NCBI RefSeq assembly: GCF_014656095.1
Contig: NZ_BNBT01000090.1
Span: forward strand, 1 to 35,178
Source: Streptomyces longispororuber
GTDB lineage: Bacteria; Actinomycetota; Actinomycetes; Streptomycetales; Streptomycetaceae
Length of the DNA stretch: 35,178 nt
Direction of reading: 5' to 3'
In this document: in pieces, positions 1 through 6,392 of the stretch
How the letters are laid out: each line of letters begins with the position of its first letter
Position numbering within the stretch: the stretch's first letter is position 1
Position numbers and translations under genes: made by a program
The notes under the pieces: generated by a model
Database searches by the model: none
What the model saw: the letters and a program-made list of their open reading frames with translations, nothing else
Told to the model about the DNA's origin: nothing

Positions 1-641
1 GGCCCAGGCCCGGCGCCGGTCGCGCCGGTCCGCTCGCCCGCGGCCGGAGGCAGCCGTGCGTGCCCGGCCGTGACCAGGACGAACAGGGCCGTCACGGCGA
101 GGAACAGCGCCCCGGGCGCGGACAGGACGAAGGGCCCCGCGACGAGCGGGCCCACGGCCATGCCCGCGTTGAGGGCCGCGTTGCCCGCCGAGAGGAGGGC
201 CGGGCGGTGCTCGTCGGGCACGCCGTGCACCAGGTACGCCTTGTTGGCGGGCAGGTACAGGGCGGCGCCGCAGCAGGTGAGGAGCAGCGCGGCCACGGCG
301 AGGGAGGGCCGGTGCAGGGCCAGGAGCAGTCCCGCGAAGCCGGCGGTGCGGATCACCAGGGCCGCCACCATGGTGCGGCGCAGCCCGATCCGGTCGGCGA
401 GGGCGCCGCCGAGGACGCCGCCGGAGAACTGCAGCAGGGAGGCGGCGGCGAGCACCACGCCCACCGTGCCGAGCCCCATGCCGAGCCGCTCGTGCAGGAA
501 GACGGACATGAACGGCAGCACCATGAAGCTGCCCAGGGGGATCAGGAACGAGCTGAGCAGCAGGAACCGCGACGGCCCGCCGAGCGACCCGAGCGTGGTG
601 CGCAGGTGCCCGCCCCCGGCCCGCGCCGCCCGGTCAGCCAC
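1..641 (-). CDS. MFS exporter (3' end off the window)
   Basis: The N-terminal 213 codons of a major facilitator superfamily transporter lie here; the rest of the gene is beyond the left edge. The start is the GTG at 641, inside the end of the upstream ATP-grasp gene (8-nt overlap), so the two are probably translationally coupled. Several hydrophobic helices are visible. The loop after the second or third helix reads GGALADRIGLRR, the MFS motif A (GxLaDrxGrr type). Another helix contains LYLPANKAYL. Because it directly follows an ATP-grasp ligase, as BacE follows BacD in bacilysin-type clusters, it is likely the self-resistance or export protein for the product of this operon. The substrate cannot be read from sequence. 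Confidence 0.85.
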   Translation of the reverse strand, partial: MADRAARAGGGHLRTTLGSLGGPSRFLLLSSFLIPLGSFMVLPFMSVFLHERLGMGLGTVGVVLAAASLLQFSGGVLGGALADRIGLRRTMVAALVIRTAGFAGLLLALHRPSLAVAALLLTCCGAALYLPANKAYLVHGVPDEHRPALLSAGNAALNAGMAVGPLVAGPFVLSAPGALFLAVTALFVLVTAGHARLPPAAGERTGATGAGPG

Positions 642-1908
642 CGCCGGTCCGCCCGGCGGCCCCGGGGAAGGGCTCGGGGAAGGGCTCGGTGGTGACGCGC
701 AGGGCGTTGGCGGCGGCCACGGCGTGGTGGGTGGCCAGTTCCGCCGTCGGGCCCTCCGCGTAGACGATGCCCGCGTAGCCCCGGCTGTCGTCCAGGTGCT
801 CCACGCGGGCACCGGGGCTCTTGACGGGGAACCAGGCGGGTGAGCCGGGCATGTCGAGGAGCCGGTCGAGGCCCGTGACGCCGGTGAACACCCCCGGGCG
901 GTCCGGGTAGCCGAGCACGAAGGCGACGGCCGGTCCGCCGGGCGGGTCCAGGTCCATGAGGCGGGGGCGGCGGCCGAGCGCGCACTCCACCATCGCCTCG
1001 TAGACGTTGACGCCGAGGGCCCGGCACAGCCCCTCGCCGACGAGGGCGCCGCCGATGCGCGGGTTGACCTCCACGACCTCGGGCCCGGTGGCGGTCAGGG
1101 CGAACTCGACGTGCGCGAAGCGGTCCGTGTAGCCCACCGCGGCGAGGACGCGGTCCAGCCACCGCTCCAGCTCCGCGTGGCGCTCCGGCGGGAAGGCGAC
1201 GGGGAACGCGGTGACCTCCTCGCGGAACCGCGGCTCGCGCGACATCAGCCTGCTGGAGACGCCGAGCAGCCGGGTGCGCCCCGCCCACGAGAGGGTCTCG
1301 GCGCTGTAGACCGGGCCGGAGAAGTACGGTTCGGCGAAGAGGCGGCCCTTGAGGGTGCGCCCGGAGGCCTCGCGCAGGGCCGCGTCCAGCTCCGCCTCGT
1401 CGCGGACCAGCCAGACGTTCTGGCTTCCGGTGCCCGCGGTGTCCTTGACGACGGCGGGCAGCCCGGCGTCCTTGCGTACGGCCTTCGCGAAGTCCGCGGG
1501 GCCGTCGCCGGGCAGGGCGGCGGAGTCCACGGCGCGCGCCCTGGTCAGGCCCGCCTCGTGCAGCCGGTCGCGTACGGCGGCCTTGTCCCGGCTCAGCCGC
1601 AGGACGGCGGCGTCCAGGCCGGGCAGGCCGAAGCGCGCGGTGAGTTCGGCGCCGACCAGCGTCCAGGTGTCGGTGGAGCTGATGAGCCCGCGCAGCTCCG
1701 GCACGCGGCCGAGGCGGTCCGCCACCCGTTCCGTGTCGAAGGTGTCGACCTGGACGACGTCGAGCGCCGCCGGGGGCAGCCGGTCCAGCTCGTAGGCGTA
1801 GTAGGCGGGGTCGCCGGTCAGCAGGCACAGCCGCTCCCCGAGGGCGTCGGCCGCGCGCACCAGGTGGCCGAGGCCGAAGGTCAGGGATTCCAGGCAGACC
1901 ACGGTCAC
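634..1908 (-). CDS. ATP-grasp ligase (BacD/DdaF-like carboxylate-amine ligase)
   Basis: A 424-residue ATP-grasp protein, likely forming an amide bond from an acyl phosphate and an amino acid. The start is the GTG at 1908, overlapping the stop of the upstream PLP enzyme as GTGA and preceded by GGAGG. The order is usual: an N-terminal pre-ATP-grasp domain, DKAAVRDRL at the start of the ATP-binding region, PAVVKDTAGTGSQNVWLV as the phosphate-binding lysine and glycine loop, GRLFAEPYFSG in the hinge, and EVVEVNPRIGGALVG as the Mg-binding Glu/Asn motif near residue 290. This matches the amino acid ligases of bacilysin and dapdiamide pathways more than housekeeping enzymes such as carbamoyl-phosphate synthase. 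Placed between a diamino-acid synthase and an exporter, it probably couples the unusual amino acid to a partner. The substrates are inferred from context only. Confidence 0.85.
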   Translation of the reverse strand: MTVVCLESLTFGLGHLVRAADALGERLCLLTGDPAYYAYELDRLPPAALDVVQVDTFDTERVADRLGRVPELRGLISSTDTWTLVGAELTARFGLPGLDAAVLRLSRDKAAVRDRLHEAGLTRARAVDSAALPGDGPADFAKAVRKDAGLPAVVKDTAGTGSQNVWLVRDEAELDAALREASGRTLKGRLFAEPYFSGPVYSAETLSWAGRTRLLGVSSRLMSREPRFREEVTAFPVAFPPERHAELERWLDRVLAAVGYTDRFAHVEFALTATGPEVVEVNPRIGGALVGEGLCRALGVNVYEAMVECALGRRPRLMDLDPPGGPAVAFVLGYPDRPGVFTGVTGLDRLLDMPGSPAWFPVKSPGARVEHLDDSRGYAGIVYAEGPTAELATHHAVAAANALRVTTEPFPEPFPGAAGRTGGG

Positions 1909-2927
1909 GCCGTCGCCTCCTTCCAGTGGGGCGGGCACGGGGTGCGGTTCCAGGCCATCGTCGACCAGGGCATGGTCATGTCCTCGACGGTGTCGACCTC
2001 GACGGGCTTGAGCGCCGCCACGTCCAGGGCCTCGGCGTGCCGGGCGTAGACGCCCTGGACGTAGCGGTGGCCGGTGTCGGCGCCGATGACGAGGTGGAGC
2101 CGGTCGGGGTGGCGCCGCGTCTCGTGGGCGGCGGCCAGGTAGGCGGCGCCGGTGGACAGGCCCGCGAAGACGGCGTGGGCGCGGAGCAGGGTCACCGAGC
2201 CGGACAGGGCGTGGGTGAAGTCGAGCCAGTGCACGGCGTCGTAGAGGTGGTGGCGGACGTTGGCGAAGGGGATCGAGGAGCCGATCCCGGCGATGATCGC
2301 CTCCGGGTCGTGGTGGTCCTGGCTGCCGAAGGTGACGCTGCCGAAGGGCTGCACGCCGACGAGGCGCACCGACGGGTCGCGGCGGCGCAGGTGTTCCACG
2401 AGGCCGCCGGTGGAGGCGCCGGAGCCGACGCCGCCGACCACCGTGAGCGGCCGGTCGGGCACGGTCGCGGCCACGAGGTCGGCGACCTCCTGGTAGCCCG
2501 CGTAGTGGATGTCGTCGTGGTACTGGCGCATCCAGTGGGCGTCGGGCCGCGCGGCGAGGATCTCGCGCACCCGCTGGACGCGCAGGCGCTGGTCGAGCCC
2601 GAGGTCGCGGGAGGGCTCGACCTGTTCGACCGTGGCGCCGAGGATCTCCAGTTGAACGCGGGTGGTGGCGTCGACGGTGGTGGACGCCACGATGTGGCAG
2701 CGCATGCCGTAGCGGTGGCAGGCCAGGGCCAGGGCGTGGGCGTAGATACCGCTGGAGCTGTCGACGAGGGTCTGGCCGGGGCGGACGACACCCCGGTCGA
2801 GGAGTCGGCGGACCGCGCCGAGCGCGGAGTAGATCTTCATGGACTCGAAGCGGAGCAGCACCATGCCGTCGGTCAGGCGGATGAGGTCGGGGGTCTTCAG
2901 GGCGTCGGCTATGTGGGGGTGGATCAC
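1905..2927 (-). CDS. Cysteine synthase-family PLP enzyme, SbnA/VioB-like
   Basis: A 340-residue fold-type II PLP enzyme. The start is the GTG at 2927 after GAGGAGG, overlapping the kinase stop as GTGA. The likely Schiff-base lysine is in FESMKIYSALGA near residue 30. SSSGIYAHALALA occupies the place of the substrate-carboxylate SxGNxG loop, and VGGVGSGASTGGL is the glycine-rich PLP-phosphate loop. Family members SbnA and VioB/CmnB replace the beta-phosphate or acetate of a serine derivative with the amine of glutamate, giving the precursor of 2,3-diaminopropionate. Here the gene follows an L-threonine kinase, so O-phospho-L-threonine is the probable acceptor and a 2,3-diaminobutyrate precursor the probable product (inference). 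The PLP-lysine context differs from the usual NPTGSxKDR motif, so the acceptor pocket may be altered. A plain cysteine synthase is unlikely. Confidence 0.82.
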   Translation of the reverse strand: MIHPHIADALKTPDLIRLTDGMVLLRFESMKIYSALGAVRRLLDRGVVRPGQTLVDSSSGIYAHALALACHRYGMRCHIVASTTVDATTRVQLEILGATVEQVEPSRDLGLDQRLRVQRVREILAARPDAHWMRQYHDDIHYAGYQEVADLVAATVPDRPLTVVGGVGSGASTGGLVEHLRRRDPSVRLVGVQPFGSVTFGSQDHHDPEAIIAGIGSSIPFANVRHHLYDAVHWLDFTHALSGSVTLLRAHAVFAGLSTGAAYLAAAHETRRHPDRLHLVIGADTGHRYVQGVYARHAEALDVAALKPVEVDTVEDMTMPWSTMAWNRTPCPPHWKEATA

Positions 2928-3862
2928 CCATATCCTCCTCGGGCGAATGAGCACTGGTGGCCGAGCGAGCAGAAGAAGGCGGACAGCTCGTCCTTGAGGG
3001 CGGGGGCGGGGCGGCGGGCGAAGAGGTAGCCGACGACGGAGCCCGTGTGGGCGACGAAGACCCCGTCGGCGCCGAACTCCTCCCGGTGGGCGAGGACCGC
3101 GTCGAAGCACCGCTTGGGCAGGACTTCCTGGGAGAGCGCGGCGCTGGTGGTCGCAGCCCGGGCGACGGCGCACGGGTCCGTCGCCGCGAAGCCCTTGAGC
3201 AGGTCTGTCAGGCACCGCTCGTACTCCTGGGCGCGGCGCCGGTAGTGCGGCAGGAGCAGCGGGGTGACCGCGGCCGTGTCCACGGTGCCGGTCTCGGTGA
3301 CGAACGCGGTGTGGAAGCCGACGGCCGTGCCCAGGCGCCGCACCACGCGGTGGCGGCCGCTGAGGTGCAGCGCGAACTCGTCGAGGAACACGCTGTCGGC
3401 GCGCTCGATCGCGGCGAGGACGCCGAGGACCGCGTCGGGGTCGTAGGGCAGCGCGAACACCCGGAACAGGCAGCGCAGGGTGGCGACGACGTCGGCCGTC
3501 GAGCTGGCCATGCCGACGCCGACCCGCAGTTCCGAGTGGGCGCGCCACCTGCCCTCGGGGAGGGTCAGGCCGTAGCGGTCGAGGAAGAGACGGACGGCCG
3601 TCGCCGACTTGGGCCCGAGCGGATGCGGGCCGGGTGCGCCGGGTCCTGGGGTGAAGTGCACCCAGGAGTGGCGGTCGACGGGGAACGACACCAGCGCGAT
3701 GTCGGGGTCGGGGCCGGGCCGCAGGGGGCCTTGGTAGAGCTCGCCGAGGGTGCCGTGGCAGACCCCGGACGAGGGGCGTGCCCCGGGACCGGCGCGGTCG
3801 GCCCGCGCCGCGCCCCGGGTGCCGGGCGGCCGGCGCCCGTCGTTCACAGCTCTGCCCTGCAC
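2924..3862 (-). CDS. L-threonine kinase, PduX-like GHMP kinase
   Basis: A GHMP-superfamily kinase of about 312 residues, close to the length of PduX, which converts L-threonine and ATP to O-phospho-L-threonine. Evidence is the N-terminal CHGTLGELYQGPL segment (PduX-type C-x-G-x-xGE-xxQG) and the GHMP phosphate loop VGVGMASSTADVVAT, very like the GKGMASSTAD loop of PduX. The start chosen is the GTG at 3862, placed 6 nt after GAGGGCGG; a GTG at 3847 is an alternative. A longer in-frame reading back to 4129 only translates the riboswitch. In cobalamin synthesis PduX supplies phosphothreonine to CobD, but no CobD or other corrin gene is here. The downstream partner is an SbnA-like enzyme, so phosphothreonine more likely feeds a diamino acid pathway. 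First gene of the riboswitch-led operon. Confidence 0.85.
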   Translation of the reverse strand: MQGRAVNDGRRPPGTRGAARADRAGPGARPSSGVCHGTLGELYQGPLRPGPDPDIALVSFPVDRHSWVHFTPGPGAPGPHPLGPKSATAVRLFLDRYGLTLPEGRWRAHSELRVGVGMASSTADVVATLRCLFRVFALPYDPDAVLGVLAAIERADSVFLDEFALHLSGRHRVVRRLGTAVGFHTAFVTETGTVDTAAVTPLLLPHYRRRAQEYERCLTDLLKGFAATDPCAVARAATTSAALSQEVLPKRCFDAVLAHREEFGADGVFVAHTGSVVGYLFARRPAPALKDELSAFFCSLGHQCSFARGGYG

Positions 3863-3893
3863 AGCACACCCGCCCTCGAGGTCACCGTGAACA

Positions 3894-3915
3894 GCGCGTG
3901 CGGTCGCGCACGCGC
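3894..3915 (-). promoter_or_regulatory. Hairpin in the riboswitch expression platform
   Basis: A perfect 9-bp inverted repeat, GCGCGTGCG with a CGAC loop on the transcript strand, lies just after the B12 box and just before a 20-nt box (3868-3887) that contains the kinase ribosome site. The metE riboswitch has a shorter hairpin in the same place (18112-18127) and the identical 20-nt box. This points to switch-controlled initiation, or transcript termination, just ahead of the kinase start. No U tract follows, so a classical terminator is not certain. Confidence 0.55.
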
Positions 3916-4132
3916 ACAGCGGCAGGTCTTCGGACTCGGGGGCGCGTCCCCCGCCCTCGGACGAAGGCGCGGGGACTCCTACCGGCCGTCGCTTCCCGGG
4001 GCCGGTGGCCGGTCCCAGTGCGCCTGACGGCGTTCGTTCCCCCTCACCGCTGCGGGGCAGTCCCGGATTCCCACCGGGTTCCCTCTTACGACGCGCCACC
4101 GCGGACGGTGGCGCGAACCGACTGCGCACATC
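3916..4132 (-). ncRNA. Cobalamin riboswitch ahead of the L-threonine kinase operon
   Basis: On the minus strand the core reads GGTGGGAATCCGGGACTGCC followed by CCGCAGCGGTGAG, and about 100 nt later GAGTCCGAAGACCTGCC, the B12 box. These are the signature blocks of the adenosylcobalamin/cobalamin aptamer. The ends can pair as P1: TGCGCAG on the 5' side with CTGTGCGC on the 3' side. The aptamer is only about 50 nt from the kinase start, so bound cobalamin is expected to shut the operon (known behaviour of the class, inferred here). Two blocks of 55 and 29 nt are identical to the metE riboswitch at 18128-18352. Confidence 0.93.
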
Positions 4133-4302
4133 AGCGTAGAGGCGCCACGGCTCCGGCGACAGGGCGTCTTCGCAGCCGCCTGGTTATGGCCGAATGCCGC
4201 CCTCCGGATGCCGGGGCCCCGTGCGCGGCGGCCGGGCCGGGAGGATCACCGCCCGCCCCGGAGGGGAGAGACGTACGCCGACGGGACCTGGAGCGGCCCG
4301 CG

Positions 4303-4318
4303 GCGCCCGGTCGGGCGC
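4303..4318 (-). terminator. Hairpin after the ATP-grasp gene
   Basis: GCGCCC and GGGCGC flank a 4-nt loop immediately downstream of the stop of the 4320-5684 gene. It is GC-only with no U tract, as is usual for streptomycete terminators. The stretch from here to the riboswitch (about 4133-4302) shows no convincing gene; it must hold the promoter of the kinase operon, which I cannot pin down. Confidence 0.4.
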
Positions 4319-4319
4319 G

Positions 4320-5684
4320 TCAGACGGCGACCGCGCAGGTGTCGGAGCTGTGGGTGCCGTGGACGGTGACGATGCCGGCCGTGCCGTCGCCGAAGAAGCG
4401 GGCGAGCACGCCGGCGGGGCGGCCGCCGAAGAGGAGCGGGCCGAGGACCGGCGCGACGTCGGTGTCGTACACCTCGTCCGCGCCGTCGGCGGCCAGGGAC
4501 AGCCGGCAGGTGCGCGGGGACACGAAGTCCTGGACGATGCTCGTGCCCTCCTCGGCGGCGGCGGTGACCGTCGCCTCCCACTGTGCCGGGTCCGTCTCAC
4601 GGCCGATGAGGACCTGTTTGCCGCTCATGCCGATACTCGCCTTGAGCACCAGCGACTCGCGGTGGTCCACGGCGTACCGGACGAGGTCGACCTTGCGGTC
4701 GCCCCGGTGCGTGAAGCGGTGGGACAGCACCCGCGTCCACGGCAGGTAGCGGTCGACCAGGGCCTGCTCGGCGGCGCTCATCCACGGGCGGCCCTCCGAC
4801 AGGTGCCCCATGGTGAGCTTGCTGGAGAGGAAGGTGGACGTCTGGGTGCCCACGAGCAGGCAGCCGTGGTCGAGGGCGGCCTGGACGGGCGCGGTGTCGA
4901 TGCCGAGTTCGAGCCAGTCCGGGATGGTGAAGTCGCGCAGCCCCACCGGGTAGCGCAGGTGCGGCGGGCAGTCCCACGCCTCGTGGAGGTCCTCGGGCTC
5001 GAAGAAGCGCGCGGTCAGGCCCCTGCTCGCGAAGTACTCGGTCTGCAGGTCGAAGTAGCGGGTCTCGCCGCCCTGGTCGCGGGCGCTGCCCAGCACCGCC
5101 ACGCGGGGCGCCACGCCCAGTTCCGCGCACAGGTCGCGGAACATCGCGGTGCGTACGGCGAAGGGGTCCGGGCTGCTGAACGGCGCCCGGCCCTGTCCGT
5201 CGGCGTACAGATCGCGCCAGACCGCGAGGCGGGAGTGCACCTCGACGGGGCCGCCGAGCGCCCCGCTGACGTTGAACTCCAGGAACTGCGGGCCGTGCGG
5301 GCCGATCACGACGTCCGGGCGGGTCACGCAGTCCGCGTACCGCTCCTCCAGGAACTGGTCGGCCATGAAGAGCCGGCGCTCGCTGTCCGGCATGCGGTAG
5401 GCGGCCAGCCGGCCCTCCGTGGTGGCGGCCGTCTCCAGCGCCGTGCGGCGCACCAGGTCGAGCAGGGCGGCGGTGACCCGGAAGAGTTCCGCGTACGACG
5501 CGCGCGGCAGCGCGATGGGCGCCGCGGGGAGCAGCCGCTGGTAGGGCCAGCCGGTGTCCCGTATCCGGTGTTCCAGCATCCTGCGGATGGTGGCCGGGGG
5601 CACGGGCGGCGGCGCGAGGTGGTGGTCGCCGAACCACGGGTGCCCCGACGGCGCCTGCGTGCCGGTCCGCACGAGCGCGCTCAT
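4320..5684 (-). CDS. ATP-grasp-type protein, circularly permuted arrangement
   Basis: A 454-residue protein with ATP-grasp signatures in permuted order. A Glu/Asn metal-type motif FLEFNVSGALGG occurs near residue 175, before the nucleotide-binding strand and lysine LVLKASIGMSGKQVLIG near residue 355. That order resembles the circularly permuted ATP-grasp group (glutathionylspermidine synthase-like and relatives), which ligate carboxylates to amines. The ATG at 5684 has GGGGGAAAG upstream. The gene stands alone, divergent from the MaoC gene, between the two biosynthetic operons, so it probably adds a second amide bond to the product. I do not recognise an exact characterised relative, and neither substrate nor partner can be read. 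A 6-bp hairpin (5692-5709) covers its ribosome site. Confidence 0.65.
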   Translation of the reverse strand: MSALVRTGTQAPSGHPWFGDHHLAPPPVPPATIRRMLEHRIRDTGWPYQRLLPAAPIALPRASYAELFRVTAALLDLVRRTALETAATTEGRLAAYRMPDSERRLFMADQFLEERYADCVTRPDVVIGPHGPQFLEFNVSGALGGPVEVHSRLAVWRDLYADGQGRAPFSSPDPFAVRTAMFRDLCAELGVAPRVAVLGSARDQGGETRYFDLQTEYFASRGLTARFFEPEDLHEAWDCPPHLRYPVGLRDFTIPDWLELGIDTAPVQAALDHGCLLVGTQTSTFLSSKLTMGHLSEGRPWMSAAEQALVDRYLPWTRVLSHRFTHRGDRKVDLVRYAVDHRESLVLKASIGMSGKQVLIGRETDPAQWEATVTAAAEEGTSIVQDFVSPRTCRLSLAADGADEVYDTDVAPVLGPLLFGGRPAGVLARFFGDGTAGIVTVHGTHSSDTCAVAV

Positions 5685-5834
5685 ACGCTTTCCCCCGTCC
5701 TTCCGGGGGCGCTCGGCTCACCGGAGTCGATATGGATGACATGTGCCCAGGTCAGCCCGGCGCTCGTCTGCGATATGGATAGCGTACAGTCGTTTCGCAC
5801 GGCAACCGCCGTATCACATAGGGGAGTCCGACGC
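5685..5834. promoter_or_regulatory. Divergent promoter region, repeated CGATATGGAT
   Basis: This 150-bp gap separates the minus-strand ATP-grasp gene from the plus-strand MaoC gene. The 10-mer CGATATGGAT occurs twice in direct orientation, at 5728-5737 and 5771-5780, 43 bp apart (about four helical turns). A related sequence, GCGATATCGG, lies at 13781-13790 in front of the seven-gene operon. This could be a shared operator. A hairpin CCCCCG/CGGGGG at 5692-5709 contains the ATP-grasp Shine-Dalgarno bases. Exact -10/-35 boxes cannot be assigned with confidence. Confidence 0.4.
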
Positions 5835-6392
5835 ATGACGTTGCGCCGCATCCGGGACAACGAGTACGTGGAAGAGCACGGCGGGGACTACGAGGACTTC
5901 GAGCCCGGCATGCTGATCCGGCACTGGCCGGGCCGGACCATCACCGAGACCGACAACACCTGGCTGACCCTGCTCACCATGAACCAGCACCCGCTGCACT
6001 TCGACCGCGCCTACGGCGAGGGGGCCGAGTACGGCAAGGTCCTGGTCAACAGCGGGATCACCCTGTGCCTGGTCGGCGGCATGACCGTGCAGGCCCTGTC
6101 GGCGCGGGCCGTGGCCAACCTCGGGTGGGACAAGGTCCGCCTGAAGGACCCGGTGTACGTCGGCGACACGCTGTACGCCGAGAGCCGGATCCTCCACAAG
6201 CGGCTGTCCGCGTCCCGCCCGGGGCAGGGGATCGTCACGGTGGAGACGACGGGCAAGAAGTCGACCGGGGAGCCGGTCATCGTGTTCGAGCGCTCCTTCA
6301 TGGTCCGCTGCCGCGAGACGGCCCGCGAAGCTCCCCGGTCGCACGACACCCCTCAGCCGGGCACGGCCCCTTCGCCGCACGAGGCGTCGTAG
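5835..6392 (+). CDS. MaoC-family hotdog hydratase/dehydratase
   Basis: A 185-residue hotdog-fold protein. The ATG at 5835 follows GGGGAG at 9-nt spacing. The active-site helix reads TMNQHPLHFDRAYGEGAEYG, followed by KVLVNSGITL. The last half (LKDPVYVGDTLYAESRIL, then a strand ending FERSFMVRC) is the usual MaoC core. In R-hydratases the motif is D-x-N-P-x-H; here Asn and His stand at the Asp and Asn places, as in mesaconyl-CoA-hydratase-like MaoC proteins. Such enzymes add or remove water on acyl-CoA or acyl-carrier substrates. A CitE-like lyase in the facing operon suggests they act in sequence, as in beta-methylmalyl/mesaconyl-CoA chemistry (inference). Its 3' end overlaps the convergent dehydrogenase gene by 40 bp. 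Confidence 0.85.
   Translation: MTLRRIRDNEYVEEHGGDYEDFEPGMLIRHWPGRTITETDNTWLTLLTMNQHPLHFDRAYGEGAEYGKVLVNSGITLCLVGGMTVQALSARAVANLGWDKVRLKDPVYVGDTLYAESRILHKRLSASRPGQGIVTVETTGKKSTGEPVIVFERSFMVRCRETAREAPRSHDTPQPGTAPSPHEAS

Noticed and set aside
2928..3869. A longer reading of the SbnA-like gene running antiparallel-phase through the kinase
   Set aside because: The added 300 residues are out-of-frame kinase sequence; the GTG at 2927 has a strong ribosome site and overlaps the kinase stop.
3863..4129. N-terminal extension of the threonine kinase frame
   Set aside because: The extension is the translation of the cobalamin riboswitch; homologous kinases begin near the CHGTLGE motif.
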